Notes: generated by a model from the sequence alone, not told the origin. Counted from the stretch's first letter, positions 38,369 to 47,937 are shown. The stretch is DNA of 64,000 bases from Cohaesibacter gelatinilyticus (GCF_900215605.1 NZ_OBEL01000001.1:930001-994000), one strand, 5' to 3'. Made by a program: numbers and translations.

Positions 38369-38401
38369 CTCATATTTGCATCATAATGATGCTTAAATGA
38401 G
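38369..38401. promoter_or_regulatory. 33-base imperfect dyad upstream of glyA
   Basis: The arms 38369-38384 and 38386-38401 are complementary at 13 of 16 positions, with a perfect GCATCAT/ATGATGC core around a single central base. It begins nine bases after the last TTTC-N6-GAAA site. The tiny loop argues for a protein-binding palindrome more than an RNA hairpin. Confidence 0.5.
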
Positions 38402-38614
38402 ATCATTTGAAAAAAATAAGAGCATAATTAGAAACAGACGGGTGGTACTTTTCCATGCTAGAAGCTAAATCCGAACCGAACAATCAGCCGGTTTGAAAAG
38501 AGCAGAACAGCATTCGAAAATGAAATGAACTGAAGGACGGAGCAATCCGGTTTTCAGTCTTTCTGCCATCCTCAGGACCAGGCAAGCATTTTCTTGAGTC
38601 AAAGGGTAATGTCT

Positions 38615-39907
38615 ATGACAGAAGCGATCTTCCCAAACTTCTTCACCAATGATCTGGCAAGCACGGATCCAGATATTGCGAAAGCAATCAATGACGAACT
38701 GGGCCGCCAGCAGCAGGAAATCGAGCTGATTGCCTCAGAGAATATCGTCTCCAAGGCGGTGCTGGAAGCACAGGGCTCCATCATGACCAACAAATATGCG
38801 GAAGGCTATCCAGGTCGCCGTTATTATGGTGGTTGTCACTTTGTTGATGTTGCCGAAAATCTGGCGATTGATCGTGCCAAGCAGTTGTTTGGCTGCGAGT
38901 TTGCCAACGTTCAGCCAAACTCCGGTTCTCAGGCCAACCAGGCGGCCTTCATGGCTTTGATCAAGCCAGGTGATACCATTCTTGGCATGAGCCTGGATGC
39001 AGGTGGTCACCTAACCCACGGTGCGCGTCCAAACCAGTCTGGTAAATGGTTCAATGCCATCCAGTATGGTGTACGCAAGCAGGACGGCCTGATCGATTTC
39101 GATCAGGTTGAAGAACTGGCTAAAGAACATCAGCCGAAAATGATCATCGCTGGTGGCTCTGCTTACTCTCGCGAGTTCGATTTCAAACGTTTCCGCGAAA
39201 TCGCAGATAGCGTTGGTGCATTCCTGATGGTGGATATGGCTCATTTTGCTGGCCTTGTTGCTGCAGGCCTGCATCCGAACCCATTCCCATATGCTCATGT
39301 TGCAACCACCACTACTCATAAAACCCTGCGTGGTCCACGTGGTGGTATGGTTCTGACCAACGACGCCGATATCGCCAAGAAGGTGAACAGCGCTGTGTTC
39401 CCTGGTTTGCAGGGTGGTCCTCTGATGCACGTGATTGCTGCTAAGGCTGTCGCATTCGGCGAAGCTTTGACGGACGATTTCAAAGCGTATCAAACAGCTG
39501 TTCGTGACAATGCGCAGGTTCTGGCTGATACCCTCTACGCAGGTGGCCTGGAGCTCGCATCTGGCGGTACTGACAACCACCTTCTGTTGGTTGATCTGCG
39601 TCCAAAAGGCTTGACCGGTAAAGCTGCAGAAGCGTCACTTGGTCGCGCTTTCATCACCTGTAACAAAAACGGTGTGCCGTTCGACCCTGAAAAGCCAATG
39701 ATCACTTCCGGTATCCGCCTTGGTACTCCAGCGGGGACATCCCGTGGCTTTGGCGCGGAAGAGTTCAAGCTGATTGGTGAATTGATCATCGAAGTGCTTG
39801 ACGGTTTGGCCGCAAATGGCGAAGAAGGCAATGCAGAGGTAGAATCAGCGGTAAAGGCAAAGGTCATTGCACTGACCGATCGCTTCCCGATTTATGCCGG
39901 TCTGTAA
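38615..39907 (+). CDS. glyA: serine hydroxymethyltransferase
   Basis: A 430-residue PLP enzyme that converts serine and tetrahydrofolate to glycine and methylene-tetrahydrofolate. The PLP lysine is K236 in [14 protein letters not shown], and [19 protein letters not shown] and [14 protein letters not shown] are the family motifs. The ATG at 38615 has AAAGGG eight bases upstream; ATG 38609 and TTG 38594 fit less well. It heads a glyA-nrdR-rib cluster but has its own 377-base leader full of dyads, which suggests dedicated control. Confidence 0.96.
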   Translation: MTEAIFPNFFTNDLASTDPDIAKAINDELGRQQQEIELIASENIVSKAVLEAQGSIMTNKYAEGYPGRRYYGGCHFVDVAENLAIDRAKQLFGCEFANVQPNSGSQANQAAFMALIKPGDTILGMSLDAGGHLTHGARPNQSGKWFNAIQYGVRKQDGLIDFDQVEELAKEHQPKMIIAGGSAYSREFDFKRFREIADSVGAFLMVDMAHFAGLVAAGLHPNPFPYAHVATTTTHKTLRGPRGGMVLTNDADIAKKVNSAVFPGLQGGPLMHVIAAKAVAFGEALTDDFKAYQTAVRDNAQVLADTLYAGGLELASGGTDNHLLLVDLRPKGLTGKAAEASLGRAFITCNKNGVPFDPEKPMITSGIRLGTPAGTSRGFGAEEFKLIGELIIEVLDGLAANGEEGNAEVESAVKAKVIALTDRFPIYAGL

Positions 39908-39919
39908 GGCTTGAAAAAT

Positions 39920-39949
39920 CAGCTATCGGGAGCATTTTCCCGATAGCTG
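39920..39949 (+). other. 12-bp hairpin between glyA and nrdR
   Basis: CAGCTATCGGGA (39920-39931) pairs perfectly with TCCCGATAGCTG (39938-39949), loop six bases. No U-tract follows, so it is more likely an mRNA-processing or stabilising element than a terminator. nrdR starts 22 bases later. Confidence 0.6.
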
Positions 39950-39970
39950 CCTAACGTGCGAGGGTGATCA

Positions 39971-40429
39971 ATGCGCTGTCCTTATTGTGGATGTGACGAA
40001 ACTCAGGTCAAGGATTCTCGCCCGACAGAAGACAATACTGCCATTCGCCGTCGGCGTGTGTGCAATGGCTGTGGTGGGCGATTCACAACCTTCGAGCGCG
40101 TCCAGTTGCGCGAACTCTCCGTTATAAAACGTACAGGTCGCCGTGTTCCCTTTGATCGCGACAAGCTTATGCGTTCTGTCCAGGTTTCTCTTCGCAAGCG
40201 TCCTGTGGAGCCAGAACGGACCGAGCGCATGGTGTCGGGCATTGTACGTCAATTGGAAAGTCAAGGTGATTCAGAAGTATCGGCCGAGCAAATTGGTACA
40301 CTTGTTATGGAAGGTCTGAAAAGCCTCGATGACATCGCCTATATTCGCTTTGCATCTGTTTACCGTAATTTCGCCGAAGCAAAAGATTTCTCCGACGTTC
40401 TGGATGAGCTATCTTCTGAAGATGAATAA
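39971..40429 (+). CDS. nrdR: transcriptional repressor NrdR
   Basis: A 152-residue repressor of ribonucleotide reductase genes. The zinc ribbon has C3, C6, C31 and C34, and the ATP-cone follows ([16 protein letters not shown]), which reads the ATP/dATP level. No NrdR box or nrd gene lies in the window, so its targets are elsewhere. It sits between glyA and ribD, the usual place in alphaproteobacteria. Confidence 0.97.
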   Translation: MRCPYCGCDETQVKDSRPTEDNTAIRRRRVCNGCGGRFTTFERVQLRELSVIKRTGRRVPFDRDKLMRSVQVSLRKRPVEPERTERMVSGIVRQLESQGDSEVSAEQIGTLVMEGLKSLDDIAYIRFASVYRNFAEAKDFSDVLDELSSEDE

Positions 40430-40470
40430 TCCATTCTCCGCCTGATCCCGTTCCCCGGAAAGGCCAAAGC

Positions 40471-41631
40471 ATGATCTGTCGAAATTCAATTGCCCCTCTT
40501 TCAAAGAGCGAGCAAGTGTCATGGGATGAACGTTTCATGCATCTGGCTTTGCGTCTCGGGCGACGAGGAATGGGACAGACTGCAGAAAATCCATCTGTGG
40601 GCTGTGTGTTGGTTCAATTCACGGGCAATGGTCCCATCATAGTCGGGCAGGGACATACCCAACCCGGGGGGCGTCCTCACGCCGAACGTGTTGCATTGGC
40701 TGTTGCCGGTGATCAAGCCAAAGGTGCGACAGCTTATGTGACGCTGGAGCCATGTTCCCATACCGGAAAAAGCCCTCCTTGCTCACAAGGTTTGATAGAG
40801 GCGGGCATAGCACGTGTTGTTTGTGCCAAAGGCGATCCGGACCCCCGTGTCAATGGACGTGGCTTCGGGATGTTGCGCACAGCAGGCATTGAGGTTGAGA
40901 CCAGCCTCCTTGAAGCGCATGCCAAACGAGATCTGTCAGGGTTTCTTTCTCGTACTCAGACCAATCGTCCTTGGTTGCAGGCCAAAATGGCTATCTCGCC
41001 CGATGGTTTCATCGGTAGTCGGGACGAGGCGAATGTGCCGATTACCGGACTTGCGGCAAAGAAGCGTACTTATGCTTTGCGATCTCGTGCCGATGCTATT
41101 CTGGTCGGGATCGAAACGGCTCTGATTGACGATCCATCTCTGACGGTTCGTCTGCCCGGGCTGGAAGACAGATCTCCTATTCGCATTGTTCTTGATAGTA
41201 AGGGACGTATTCCACTCTCCACCAACTTGGTGAGGACAGCTGAAAGCGTTCCTACGTGGATAATTGCCAGTGGTCATATCTCGGCAGAAAAAGCGCTTGC
41301 ACTGGAAGCGAGAGGCTGTAAGCTTTTGCTGACAGATCCGACCTCCCGCGGTCATGTGGATCTGGATCAGGCGCTGAAATTATTGGCCGAAGAGGGCATC
41401 AATACACTCTTCGCTGAGACCGGGGCAACGCTCGCCAAAGTGCTGCTTTCAAAACAATTGATTGATGAGTTCATCCTCTATCGCGGCGCAAACCCAATCG
41501 GGGAGGGTTTGCGGCCATTTGGCATCGATCCTCAGCAAGCCCTGATAAGGGCTGGTTTTTCTCTTGAACATCAGAGCGCGATGGGGCAAGACAGAGCTAT
41601 GACTTTTGTGCGCAACGAACCACGTTTTTAA
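40471..41631 (+). CDS. ribD: bifunctional riboflavin deaminase/reductase
   Basis: A 386-residue enzyme for two early steps of riboflavin synthesis: deamination of the pyrimidine intermediate and reduction of its ribose. The zinc deaminase domain has GGRPHAERVAL and LEPCSHTGKSPPC; the C-terminal reductase begins near residue 170 (RPWLQAKMAISPDGFIG). The ATG at 40471 is accepted, although an N-terminal 20-residue polar extension precedes the domain. It is 41 bases from nrdR and 58 from ribE. Confidence 0.95.
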   Translation: MICRNSIAPLSKSEQVSWDERFMHLALRLGRRGMGQTAENPSVGCVLVQFTGNGPIIVGQGHTQPGGRPHAERVALAVAGDQAKGATAYVTLEPCSHTGKSPPCSQGLIEAGIARVVCAKGDPDPRVNGRGFGMLRTAGIEVETSLLEAHAKRDLSGFLSRTQTNRPWLQAKMAISPDGFIGSRDEANVPITGLAAKKRTYALRSRADAILVGIETALIDDPSLTVRLPGLEDRSPIRIVLDSKGRIPLSTNLVRTAESVPTWIIASGHISAEKALALEARGCKLLLTDPTSRGHVDLDQALKLLAEEGINTLFAETGATLAKVLLSKQLIDEFILYRGANPIGEGLRPFGIDPQQALIRAGFSLEHQSAMGQDRAMTFVRNEPRF

Positions 41632-41689
41632 AGCACATCTCCCCAAGGTTGCCGCCACCCGCCACAGCTTGATGAGACAGGAATAGAAG

Positions 41690-42304
41690 ATGTTTACAGG
41701 AATTGTCACCGATATCGGCGAAATCATCAAACTGGAAAAAATTCCTGCGGGGCAACGAGTTCGCATTGCAACCTCTTATGCACCTGATGGCATTGATCTG
41801 GGTGCATCCATTGCCTGTTCCGGTATTTGCCATACAGTGATTGAAAAAGGATCCTTGGATGATGGCCGGAACTATTTCGACGTGGAATCTGGCAAGGAAA
41901 CCCTCGATCTGACCAATGCCGGCGAATGGCAAGAGGGCAAGAGGCTCAACCTCGAGCGCTCCCTTGGAATGGGGGATGAATTGGGAGGGCACCTTGTTCT
42001 CGGCCATGTGGATGGTCTGGCAGAAGTAATCGAGCGTGAAGATCATCCTGATTCCGTCTTTTTCAAGTTGCATGCGCCGGGGGAGTTTGCTCGTTTCATT
42101 GCCCAGAAAGGTTCCGTAGCGTTGGATGGTTGTTCGTTGACGGTCAATGATGTCGATGGGGATGATTTCACCATCTTCCTGATCCCGCACACTCTGGAGC
42201 AAACCACTTGGAACGAACGTCAGGTTGGGTCGACCATCAATCTCGAGGTTGATATGATGGCTCGCTATGTAGCTCGTCTTGCCGATTACACTCCTTCCAA
42301 ATAA
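41690..42304 (+). CDS. ribE: riboflavin synthase alpha chain
   Basis: A 204-residue enzyme that dismutates two lumazines into riboflavin and the pyrimidine donor. It starts with the invariant MFTGIVTDIGEI and has two homologous lumazine-binding halves; GSVALDGCSLTVND in the second half is conserved. The first-half equivalent reads ACSGICHTV, where most enzymes have a GVCLTV form; this is a mild deviation. The gene precedes an unexpected FAD oxidoreductase. Confidence 0.94.
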   Translation: MFTGIVTDIGEIIKLEKIPAGQRVRIATSYAPDGIDLGASIACSGICHTVIEKGSLDDGRNYFDVESGKETLDLTNAGEWQEGKRLNLERSLGMGDELGGHLVLGHVDGLAEVIEREDHPDSVFFKLHAPGEFARFIAQKGSVALDGCSLTVNDVDGDDFTIFLIPHTLEQTTWNERQVGSTINLEVDMMARYVARLADYTPSK

Positions 42305-42333
42305 ACCAATGAACAATATCTGGGAGTGAAACC

Positions 42334-43680
42334 ATGATCTCTCGCATCACAATTAACACACCCGTTCTGTTTCAGGATGCTTTGCCGGACAGTGTTGATG
42401 TGGTGATTATCGGCGGCGGTGTGATTGGAATTTTTTCCGCACTCTATCTCGCCCGGCGGGGCAAGAAGGTCATCGTTTGTGAAAAAGGTCGAATAGCTGG
42501 CGAGCAGTCGTCGCGCAATTGGGGGTGGATCCGCCAGCATGGCCGCGATGAAGCAGAAGTGCCGATAGCAACACAAGCTCTGTCTCTCTGGCATGAGATC
42601 AATGAGGAAACCAACGGCGCCTGTGGTGTGAAAACTACGGGTGTTCAATATCTGGCTTCAACTGAATCCGAGATGCAAAAACTCGAAGAATGGCTGGACA
42701 TTGCGCACAAATATGACATTCCTACCCGTCGCCTGACTGGTGACGAGGTTTTTACGAGCTTTGGCGGTCAATCAACAAATAAATGGGTTGGTGGTACGCT
42801 GACGGAGAATGATGCCAAGGGCGAGCCATGGCAGGCAGTACCATCTGTGGCAAAGTTTGCGCACGAGAAAGGTGTTCTCATACGTGAGAACTGCGCTGTG
42901 CGCGCCCTGGACATCGAAGCTGGTGTGCTTAAGGCGGTGGTGACGGAAGCAGGAACCATCAAAACAGAGCAGGCCATTTTGGCTGCAGGCGCGTGGTCGT
43001 CGCTCTTTGCTCGCGCACATGACATCAATATCCCCCAGCTTTGCGTAAAGTCTTCAGTCCTGCAAACTCAGGAAATGCCTGATTTTCATGCCCCCAACAG
43101 CACCGATGAAAAATTGGCATTGCGCCGTCGGGATGATGGCGGTTTTACACTTGCAGTCTCGGACGGTCATGATTTCTATCTCGGGCCAGACGCATTTCGT
43201 CATTTTGCATCCTATCTTGAGGTTATGAAAGATAGCTTTGCCGATACCAGCTTTCATCTGGCAGCACCAAGGGATTTCCCTGATGCCTGGGGCATAGCTC
43301 GCAGTTGGCCAAAGGAAGGACCATCTCCTTTTGAAGCGTGCCGTGTACTGGAACCAGAACCAAACCGGAAATTCTTGAAATTGATGCAGGAGCGTTGGTC
43401 TGAGCGTTTTCCAAAACTTGAAAAAGTGCAGATCAAGGAAGCCTGGGCCGGTATGATTGATGCGATGCCGGATGTTGTACCCATCGTTGATAGGGTGCCT
43501 CATTTGCAGGGATTGATCGTGGCAACGGGCATGAGCGGCCATGGCTTTGGCATTGGTCCCGGTATGGGGATGGCCATAGCCAAGATGATTTGTGGAGAGG
43601 CAGTGGATCATGATATGAGCCGTTTTCGCTTCAATCGTTTCTCAGATGGAAGCCGGTTGATCATGGGACCTGCTTTGTAG
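42334..43680 (+). CDS. FAD-dependent oxidoreductase (DAO family) inside the riboflavin cluster
   Basis: A 448-residue flavoenzyme of the DAO/glycine-oxidase superfamily. The dinucleotide fold is VVIIGGGVIGIFSALYLARRG (about 24-44), SSRNWGWIRQ follows the family pattern, and the C-terminal FAD segment is GLIVATGMSGHGFGIGPGMG. Relatives oxidise amino acids or N-methylated amines. No signal peptide is seen, so it is cytoplasmic. It lies 29 bases after ribE and 144 before ribH, a place where most related genomes have ribH directly. Substrate is unknown; the rib context suggests at most a link to flavin supply. Confidence 0.85.
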   Translation: MISRITINTPVLFQDALPDSVDVVIIGGGVIGIFSALYLARRGKKVIVCEKGRIAGEQSSRNWGWIRQHGRDEAEVPIATQALSLWHEINEETNGACGVKTTGVQYLASTESEMQKLEEWLDIAHKYDIPTRRLTGDEVFTSFGGQSTNKWVGGTLTENDAKGEPWQAVPSVAKFAHEKGVLIRENCAVRALDIEAGVLKAVVTEAGTIKTEQAILAAGAWSSLFARAHDINIPQLCVKSSVLQTQEMPDFHAPNSTDEKLALRRRDDGGFTLAVSDGHDFYLGPDAFRHFASYLEVMKDSFADTSFHLAAPRDFPDAWGIARSWPKEGPSPFEACRVLEPEPNRKFLKLMQERWSERFPKLEKVQIKEAWAGMIDAMPDVVPIVDRVPHLQGLIVATGMSGHGFGIGPGMGMAIAKMICGEAVDHDMSRFRFNRFSDGSRLIMGPAL

Positions 43681-43824
43681 GAACACGGAGAACACAATTG
43701 CTGGTGAAATTGCTGAAAAACAAGTACAGGAAGCGATAGAAAACAGCTCTAAATGCTATTAAGGACTGGACTTTGCTGCTCGGACATGGTTTGACACGCC
43801 ACCGCAGACGATTGGGTGAGTGAC

Positions 43825-44283
43825 ATGAGCGATTCAAAACCACATTTTCTGATTATCGAAGCTCGTTTTTACGACGACCTGGCCGATGAACTGGCGCGTG
43901 GCGCAATGGAGGCCTTTGAAGAGGCTGGCGCGACTTACGAACGCATTTCTGTGCCTGGTGTATTGGAAATTCCGGGCGCAATGTCCATGGCAATGCTCGC
44001 TGCCGAGAATGGTGGCGTTGTCTATGATGGCTTTGTAACCCTGGGTGTTGTGATCCGTGGTGAAACCACTCACTACGATATCGTTTCCAACGAGTCGGCT
44101 CGTGCTATCATGGACCTGTCTGTCGAAGGTTGCGTTGCTGTGGGTAACGGTATCCAGACGGTTGAGAATGGAGATCAAGCTTGGGCGCGTGCCAAGGTTG
44201 ATGACAAAAACAAAGGCGGCGGTGCTGCCAAGGCTGCTTTGGCCATGGCTGAAATGCGCCAGAAATTCGGAATTGATGCATGA
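43825..44283 (+). CDS. ribH: 6,7-dimethyl-8-ribityllumazine synthase
   Basis: A 152-residue lumazine synthase that joins the pyrimidine and dihydroxybutanone phosphate. The segment [25 protein letters not shown] and [12 protein letters not shown] (with the catalytic His) are all present. The ATG at 43825 is favoured over GTG 43816. It overlaps nusB by four bases (44280-44283). Two ribH paralogues are common in this order; this is the one linked to nusB. Confidence 0.95.
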   Translation: MSDSKPHFLIIEARFYDDLADELARGAMEAFEEAGATYERISVPGVLEIPGAMSMAMLAAENGGVVYDGFVTLGVVIRGETTHYDIVSNESARAIMDLSVEGCVAVGNGIQTVENGDQAWARAKVDDKNKGGGAAKAALAMAEMRQKFGIDA

Positions 44284-44780
44284 GCGATCAAGCCAACAAC
44301 GAAACACCTGCCCGTAGCGCCAATCAGCGTGGCTCAGCCCGGCTCGGTGCTGTGCAAGCGCTCTATCAGATGGATGTTGGTGGAACATCTCTTTCCAAAG
44401 TTCTGGAGGAGTTTGAGCTATATCGTCTGGGTAAGGAATTGGATGAAGAACTCTATCTGCCCGCCGACATTGCTTATTTTCGGGATCTGGTAGCAGGGGT
44501 GGTAAAGCAGCAATTGGTTCTGGATCCGAAAATCCACACCGCTCTGGAAAAAGGCTGGCCTTTGGCGCGTATCGACACCACCTTGCGTGCGGTCATGCGT
44601 GCCGGTCTGTATGAGATGCTCTATCACAAGGACGTTCCAGCGCGCGTCATCATTACCGAATATGTTGATGTAGCCAAAGCCTTCTTTGAAGGGGACGAGC
44701 CACGTATCGTGAATGGCGTTTTGGATAATTTGGCCCGCGAAGTGCGTGAAGAAGAGCTGAAACCGCGTGACAAGACGTGA
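44280..44780 (+). CDS. nusB: transcription antitermination factor NusB
   Basis: A 166-residue RNA-binding factor that acts with NusE in rRNA antitermination. The N-terminal [17 protein letters not shown] and the C-terminal [15 protein letters not shown] plus [11 protein letters not shown] are typical. It is coupled to ribH by overlap and ends at a terminator. Confidence 0.96.
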   Translation: MSDQANNETPARSANQRGSARLGAVQALYQMDVGGTSLSKVLEEFELYRLGKELDEELYLPADIAYFRDLVAGVVKQQLVLDPKIHTALEKGWPLARIDTTLRAVMRAGLYEMLYHKDVPARVIITEYVDVAKAFFEGDEPRIVNGVLDNLAREVREEELKPRDKT

Positions 44781-44815
44781 CAGTGTATCACGAATAGGCA
44801 GTAGAAAAGACTTGG

Positions 44816-44844
44816 AGGCGGCTTCTCATGTGAAGTCGCCTTTG
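44816..44844 (+). terminator. intrinsic terminator of nusB
   Basis: AGGCGGCTTC (44816-44825) pairs with GAAGTCGCCT (44832-44841) with one G-T pair, loop six bases, followed by TTTG. thiL therefore probably has its own promoter. Confidence 0.7.
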
Positions 44845-44897
44845 TCATATTCAGACTAGAAAAGTCATGAATAGATAGCAGCGATGGATTGGGCAGT

Positions 44898-45884
44898 ATG
44901 GCTGATAAAAGACGAGGAGAAGCGGAGCTGATCGCTCATTATTTTGCGCCATTGGCCAGCGACAAAGAGGCTTTTGGTCTTAGGGATGATGCAGCGTTTC
45001 TCTCACCCCCTGCAGGATATGACCTCGTTGTGACCAAGGATCTGCTGATGGCAGACGTCCATTTCTTTGCCAATGATCCCCCAAGAAAAATCGCTCAAAA
45101 AGCCCTGCGTGTGAATCTTTCAGATTTGGCGGCAAAAGGAGCAAAGCCCTATGGCTATCTTTTAGGATTGGGGCTTCCCAATGACTGGAAGGAGGATTGG
45201 CTTGTGGATTTCGTGTCGGGGCTTGGTAGCGATCAGAAAGAATATGACTTTATACTTTTGGGTGGAGATACTGTTAAAAGTCCTGAGCGATTGAGCCTTT
45301 CCGTTACGGCTTTGGGGTTGGTGCCTACAGGTTCTCGCATCGTGCGACCCAAAGCAAAAGTCGGTGACAGTCTCTATATGAGCGGAACATTGGGTGATGC
45401 CGCTCTTGGTCTATTGGGGCGTTTGGGTAAACTTCCAGCAGGGATGAGCGAGGATGATGCGAACTATCTGCGAAATCGCTATTGGTTGCCAGAGCCACGT
45501 ACTCAACTTGCAGAAATCCTGCAATCATATGTTCATGCTGCGATGGATATCTCGGATGGTCTGCTCGGCGATGCTGAAAAGATGGCGAAAGCCTGTGGAG
45601 CCAAGGCGCATATTTATACGGATCAAGTGCCATTGTCAGGAGCAGCAAAGGCCGTACTCGAATTGGATGAAAAACTGATATCAGTGATCCTATCGGGTGG
45701 TGATGATTACGAACTGCTAATGGCAGTATCAGAGGAAAATGAACAAGCATTTTTGAATCATGTGTCTCAGCAGGCTGTTTCGGTAACAAAGATCGGTAGG
45801 CTCGAAACAGGTGAGGGTCTCGAATTGTCTTCAAACAAGTTGACACTATCCGATAGTGCACCCTTGTCTTTTGAGCATTTCTGA
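44898..45884 (+). CDS. thiL: thiamine-monophosphate kinase
   Basis: A 328-residue kinase that makes thiamine diphosphate from the monophosphate. GLRDDAAFLSPP, LVVTKDLLMADVHF and AAMDISDGLLGDAEKM are the metal- and ATP-binding motifs. The start at 44898 (MADKRRGEAE) is three codons after a TTG alternative. No TPP riboswitch is seen upstream. It follows nusB as in most alphaproteobacteria. Confidence 0.95.
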   Translation: MADKRRGEAELIAHYFAPLASDKEAFGLRDDAAFLSPPAGYDLVVTKDLLMADVHFFANDPPRKIAQKALRVNLSDLAAKGAKPYGYLLGLGLPNDWKEDWLVDFVSGLGSDQKEYDFILLGGDTVKSPERLSLSVTALGLVPTGSRIVRPKAKVGDSLYMSGTLGDAALGLLGRLGKLPAGMSEDDANYLRNRYWLPEPRTQLAEILQSYVHAAMDISDGLLGDAEKMAKACGAKAHIYTDQVPLSGAAKAVLELDEKLISVILSGGDDYELLMAVSEENEQAFLNHVSQQAVSVTKIGRLETGEGLELSSNKLTLSDSAPLSFEHF

Positions 45885-45938
45885 AAGCCCAATAGACACC
45901 GCTCAAGATAGTTTGCAGTTTTCAATTTGATTGATGGC

Positions 45939-45981
45939 AATTTTCGAAAATTTTGAGGCTTGCTTTCTCGATTGGCAATCG
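45939..45981. promoter_or_regulatory. two palindromes upstream of the MFS gene
   Basis: AATTTTCGAAAATT (45939-45952) is a perfect 14-base palindrome, and CGATTG-G-CAATCG (45969-45981) a perfect 6-1-6 dyad. They lie 72-114 bases before the MFS start and are candidate operator sites for a transporter regulator encoded elsewhere. Confidence 0.45.
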
Positions 45982-46052
45982 GCAGACTGTGGCCCTTCCT
46001 ATGAGTCACAGTACGCTGATATATATACAGCCCTGCAATGTGAGATCCATAA

Positions 46053-47264
46053 ATGACAATCGATGTAATCGATGATCGCCTGGCCAGGCGAAACAGTTTT
46101 ATTCTTGCCGGTGCTCAGTCTTTTGCAGGTTCCATCCCCGCGATCGTCGTCGCCATGGGTGGACTGACTGGGCACTATTTGCTGGGGGCTGACAAATCTC
46201 TGGCGACGTTGCCTGTTTCTACCTTCGTTGCCGGGACTGCTATTGGTATCTATCCGGCAGCTTTTCTGATGAAACATTTCGGGCGACGAAATGGCTTTAT
46301 CATCGGTGCACTATTTAGCCTGTTTTCTGGTATTTTGTCTTGGTATGCAATCATGCAAGGCAATTTCGCATTATTCAGTTTTTCAACTAGTTTAACCGGT
46401 TTTGCCACCGCCTTTACTCAACAATATCGTTTTGCAGCGGCGGATACAGCCAGTGATACATTCCGCCCCAAAGCGATTTCCTGGGTGATGACTGGCGGAG
46501 TACTGGCCGCCATCATTGGGCCCCAGACAATCATCTACACCAAGGATTTGTTTGATCCTATCCTTTTTGCCGGTGCGTTCCTTGCTCAGAGTGCTCTGGC
46601 AATATTTGCTATCTTGATTTTGATGGGACTGAAATTCCCGCCAAAACAAACCAAAGAGCAGAAACAGGGGGGACGTCCTCTTCTTGAAATCATCACCCAG
46701 TTCCGCTTTATCGTGGCGGCCACTTGTGCTGCATTTTCCTATGCGCTTATGAGCTTCGTGATGACCGCATCTCCTTTGGCTATGGTGGCTTGTAATCATA
46801 GTCAGGAAGATGCTGCTCTGGCCATTCAATGGCATGTGCTGGGTATGTATTTGCCAAGTTTCTTTACGGGCAATCTGATCCAGAAATTTGGCAAGGAAAA
46901 GGTTGTTGCTGCTGGCCTGTTTCTGCTTGCCTCTTGCTCGGTTGTGGCGCTGATGGGGATCGAGCTCAGCCATTTCTGGATTGCTCTGGTCTTGCTGGGT
47001 GTTGGTTGGAATTTCGGATTCATTGGAGCCACGGCTATGGTCACCGATTGTTACCAGCCAACAGAACGTGCCAAAGTCCAGGCAACAAATGATTTTTTGG
47101 TTTTTGGTGTTGTTACGATTGCTTCTTTTTCCTCCGGCTCTGTCTTGAATGCCTGGGGATGGGAAAAGCTCAATCTCATCATGTTCCCTGTTGTTGCACT
47201 TTGTTTGGCCTTGCTGGCCTTACAATGGGTGCGTAACAGAAGTTTACGGGAAAGCAATGCCTGA
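46053..47264 (+). CDS. major facilitator superfamily transporter
   Basis: A 403-residue inner-membrane protein with about twelve hydrophobic helices in two halves. The segment FLMKHFGRRNGFIIGAL between helices 2 and 3 is the MFS motif A variant, and TDCYQPTERAKVQATNDF near helix 10 is an equivalent loop. The family moves small solutes, often drugs or sugars; substrate is unknown here. Two palindromes upstream suggest regulation. It converges with the LysE gene. Confidence 0.85.
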   Translation: MTIDVIDDRLARRNSFILAGAQSFAGSIPAIVVAMGGLTGHYLLGADKSLATLPVSTFVAGTAIGIYPAAFLMKHFGRRNGFIIGALFSLFSGILSWYAIMQGNFALFSFSTSLTGFATAFTQQYRFAAADTASDTFRPKAISWVMTGGVLAAIIGPQTIIYTKDLFDPILFAGAFLAQSALAIFAILILMGLKFPPKQTKEQKQGGRPLLEIITQFRFIVAATCAAFSYALMSFVMTASPLAMVACNHSQEDAALAIQWHVLGMYLPSFFTGNLIQKFGKEKVVAAGLFLLASCSVVALMGIELSHFWIALVLLGVGWNFGFIGATAMVTDCYQPTERAKVQATNDFLVFGVVTIASFSSGSVLNAWGWEKLNLIMFPVVALCLALLALQWVRNRSLRESNA

Positions 47265-47279
47265 TCTCAGGCGAAAAAG

Positions 47280-47305
47280 AACAAGGCTCCACATGGAGCC
47301 TTGTT
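47280..47305. terminator. hairpin terminator between MFS and LysE genes
   Basis: ACAAGGCTCC (47281-47290) pairs perfectly with GGAGCCTTGT (47295-47304), with further A-T closure and a tiny loop. The T-run is better on the minus strand (TTCTTTTTC), so it chiefly ends the LysE gene. Confidence 0.65.
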
Positions 47306-47319
47306 CAGCTCCGATAATC

Positions 47320-47937
47320 CTAACTGCGGCTGGCAAGAAATGCACCTGCGCCAATCATGATTGATCCTGCGATCCGATTGATCCAGCGCGCGGATACGTC
47401 TGTTCTAAGCAATATGCGCGCTTTGGAAGCGGAATAGGCAACCAGCATTAATCCGGACATCAGGGCGAACATCGTCAGGACTGAGGCAATTACAATATCC
47501 CGACCAGAGAGCGATTCAACATCCAGAAATGTTGGCAGGAAAGCAATATAAAACAAAATGACCTTTGGATTGGATGCTGAAATCAGGAACCCCTGACCAA
47601 AAGACAGAATCATTCCGGATTTGGTTTCTTTTTGCGGTTGTGTGGTCAGATTTGGTCTCGCAGTCCACATCTTCCAGCCGAGATACAGCAGATACGTAGC
47701 ACCAATCAGGCGCACAACGGTAAAAAGCTCGCCCCAATGATGTGCCAGAGCAGCAAGGCCAAAACATGCAGCAATCAAATAGACTATATCGCTGATTGTC
47801 ATACCCAGAGACAACATGAAGCAGGAATGAGCACCATTGATCATCGCCTTGGCCAGAATGGCAAAAATGCCAGGGCCTGGCGTTATGGAGAAGATGAAAA
47901 TGGCAAGTGTGAATGACATTGCACTTTCAATTGTCAT
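47320..47937 (-). CDS. LysE/RhtB-family exporter
   Basis: A 205-residue inner-membrane exporter of amino acids or analogues. The N-terminal FSITPGPGIFAILAKAM and the following GMTISDIVY are the LysE/RhtB signature; about six helices are visible. NPKVILFYIAFLPTFLD is the conserved loop. Substrate (lysine, homoserine or threonine, others) cannot be set from sequence. It is a single-gene unit. Confidence 0.9.
   Translation of the reverse strand: MTIESAMSFTLAIFIFSITPGPGIFAILAKAMINGAHSCFMLSLGMTISDIVYLIAACFGLAALAHHWGELFTVVRLIGATYLLYLGWKMWTARPNLTTQPQKETKSGMILSFGQGFLISASNPKVILFYIAFLPTFLDVESLSGRDIVIASVLTMFALMSGLMLVAYSASKARILLRTDVSARWINRIAGSIMIGAGAFLASRS

Noticed and set aside
38594-38614. Upstream TTG/ATG starts for glyA
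   Set aside because: The AAAGGG site is correctly spaced only for the ATG at 38615; the earlier codons lie too close to it or before it.
43681-43824. FMN riboswitch in front of ribH
   Set aside because: The interval is too short and has none of the RFN-element conserved segments.
44781-44897. TPP riboswitch in front of thiL
   Set aside because: The only structure is the nusB terminator; the conserved THI-box core is not present.
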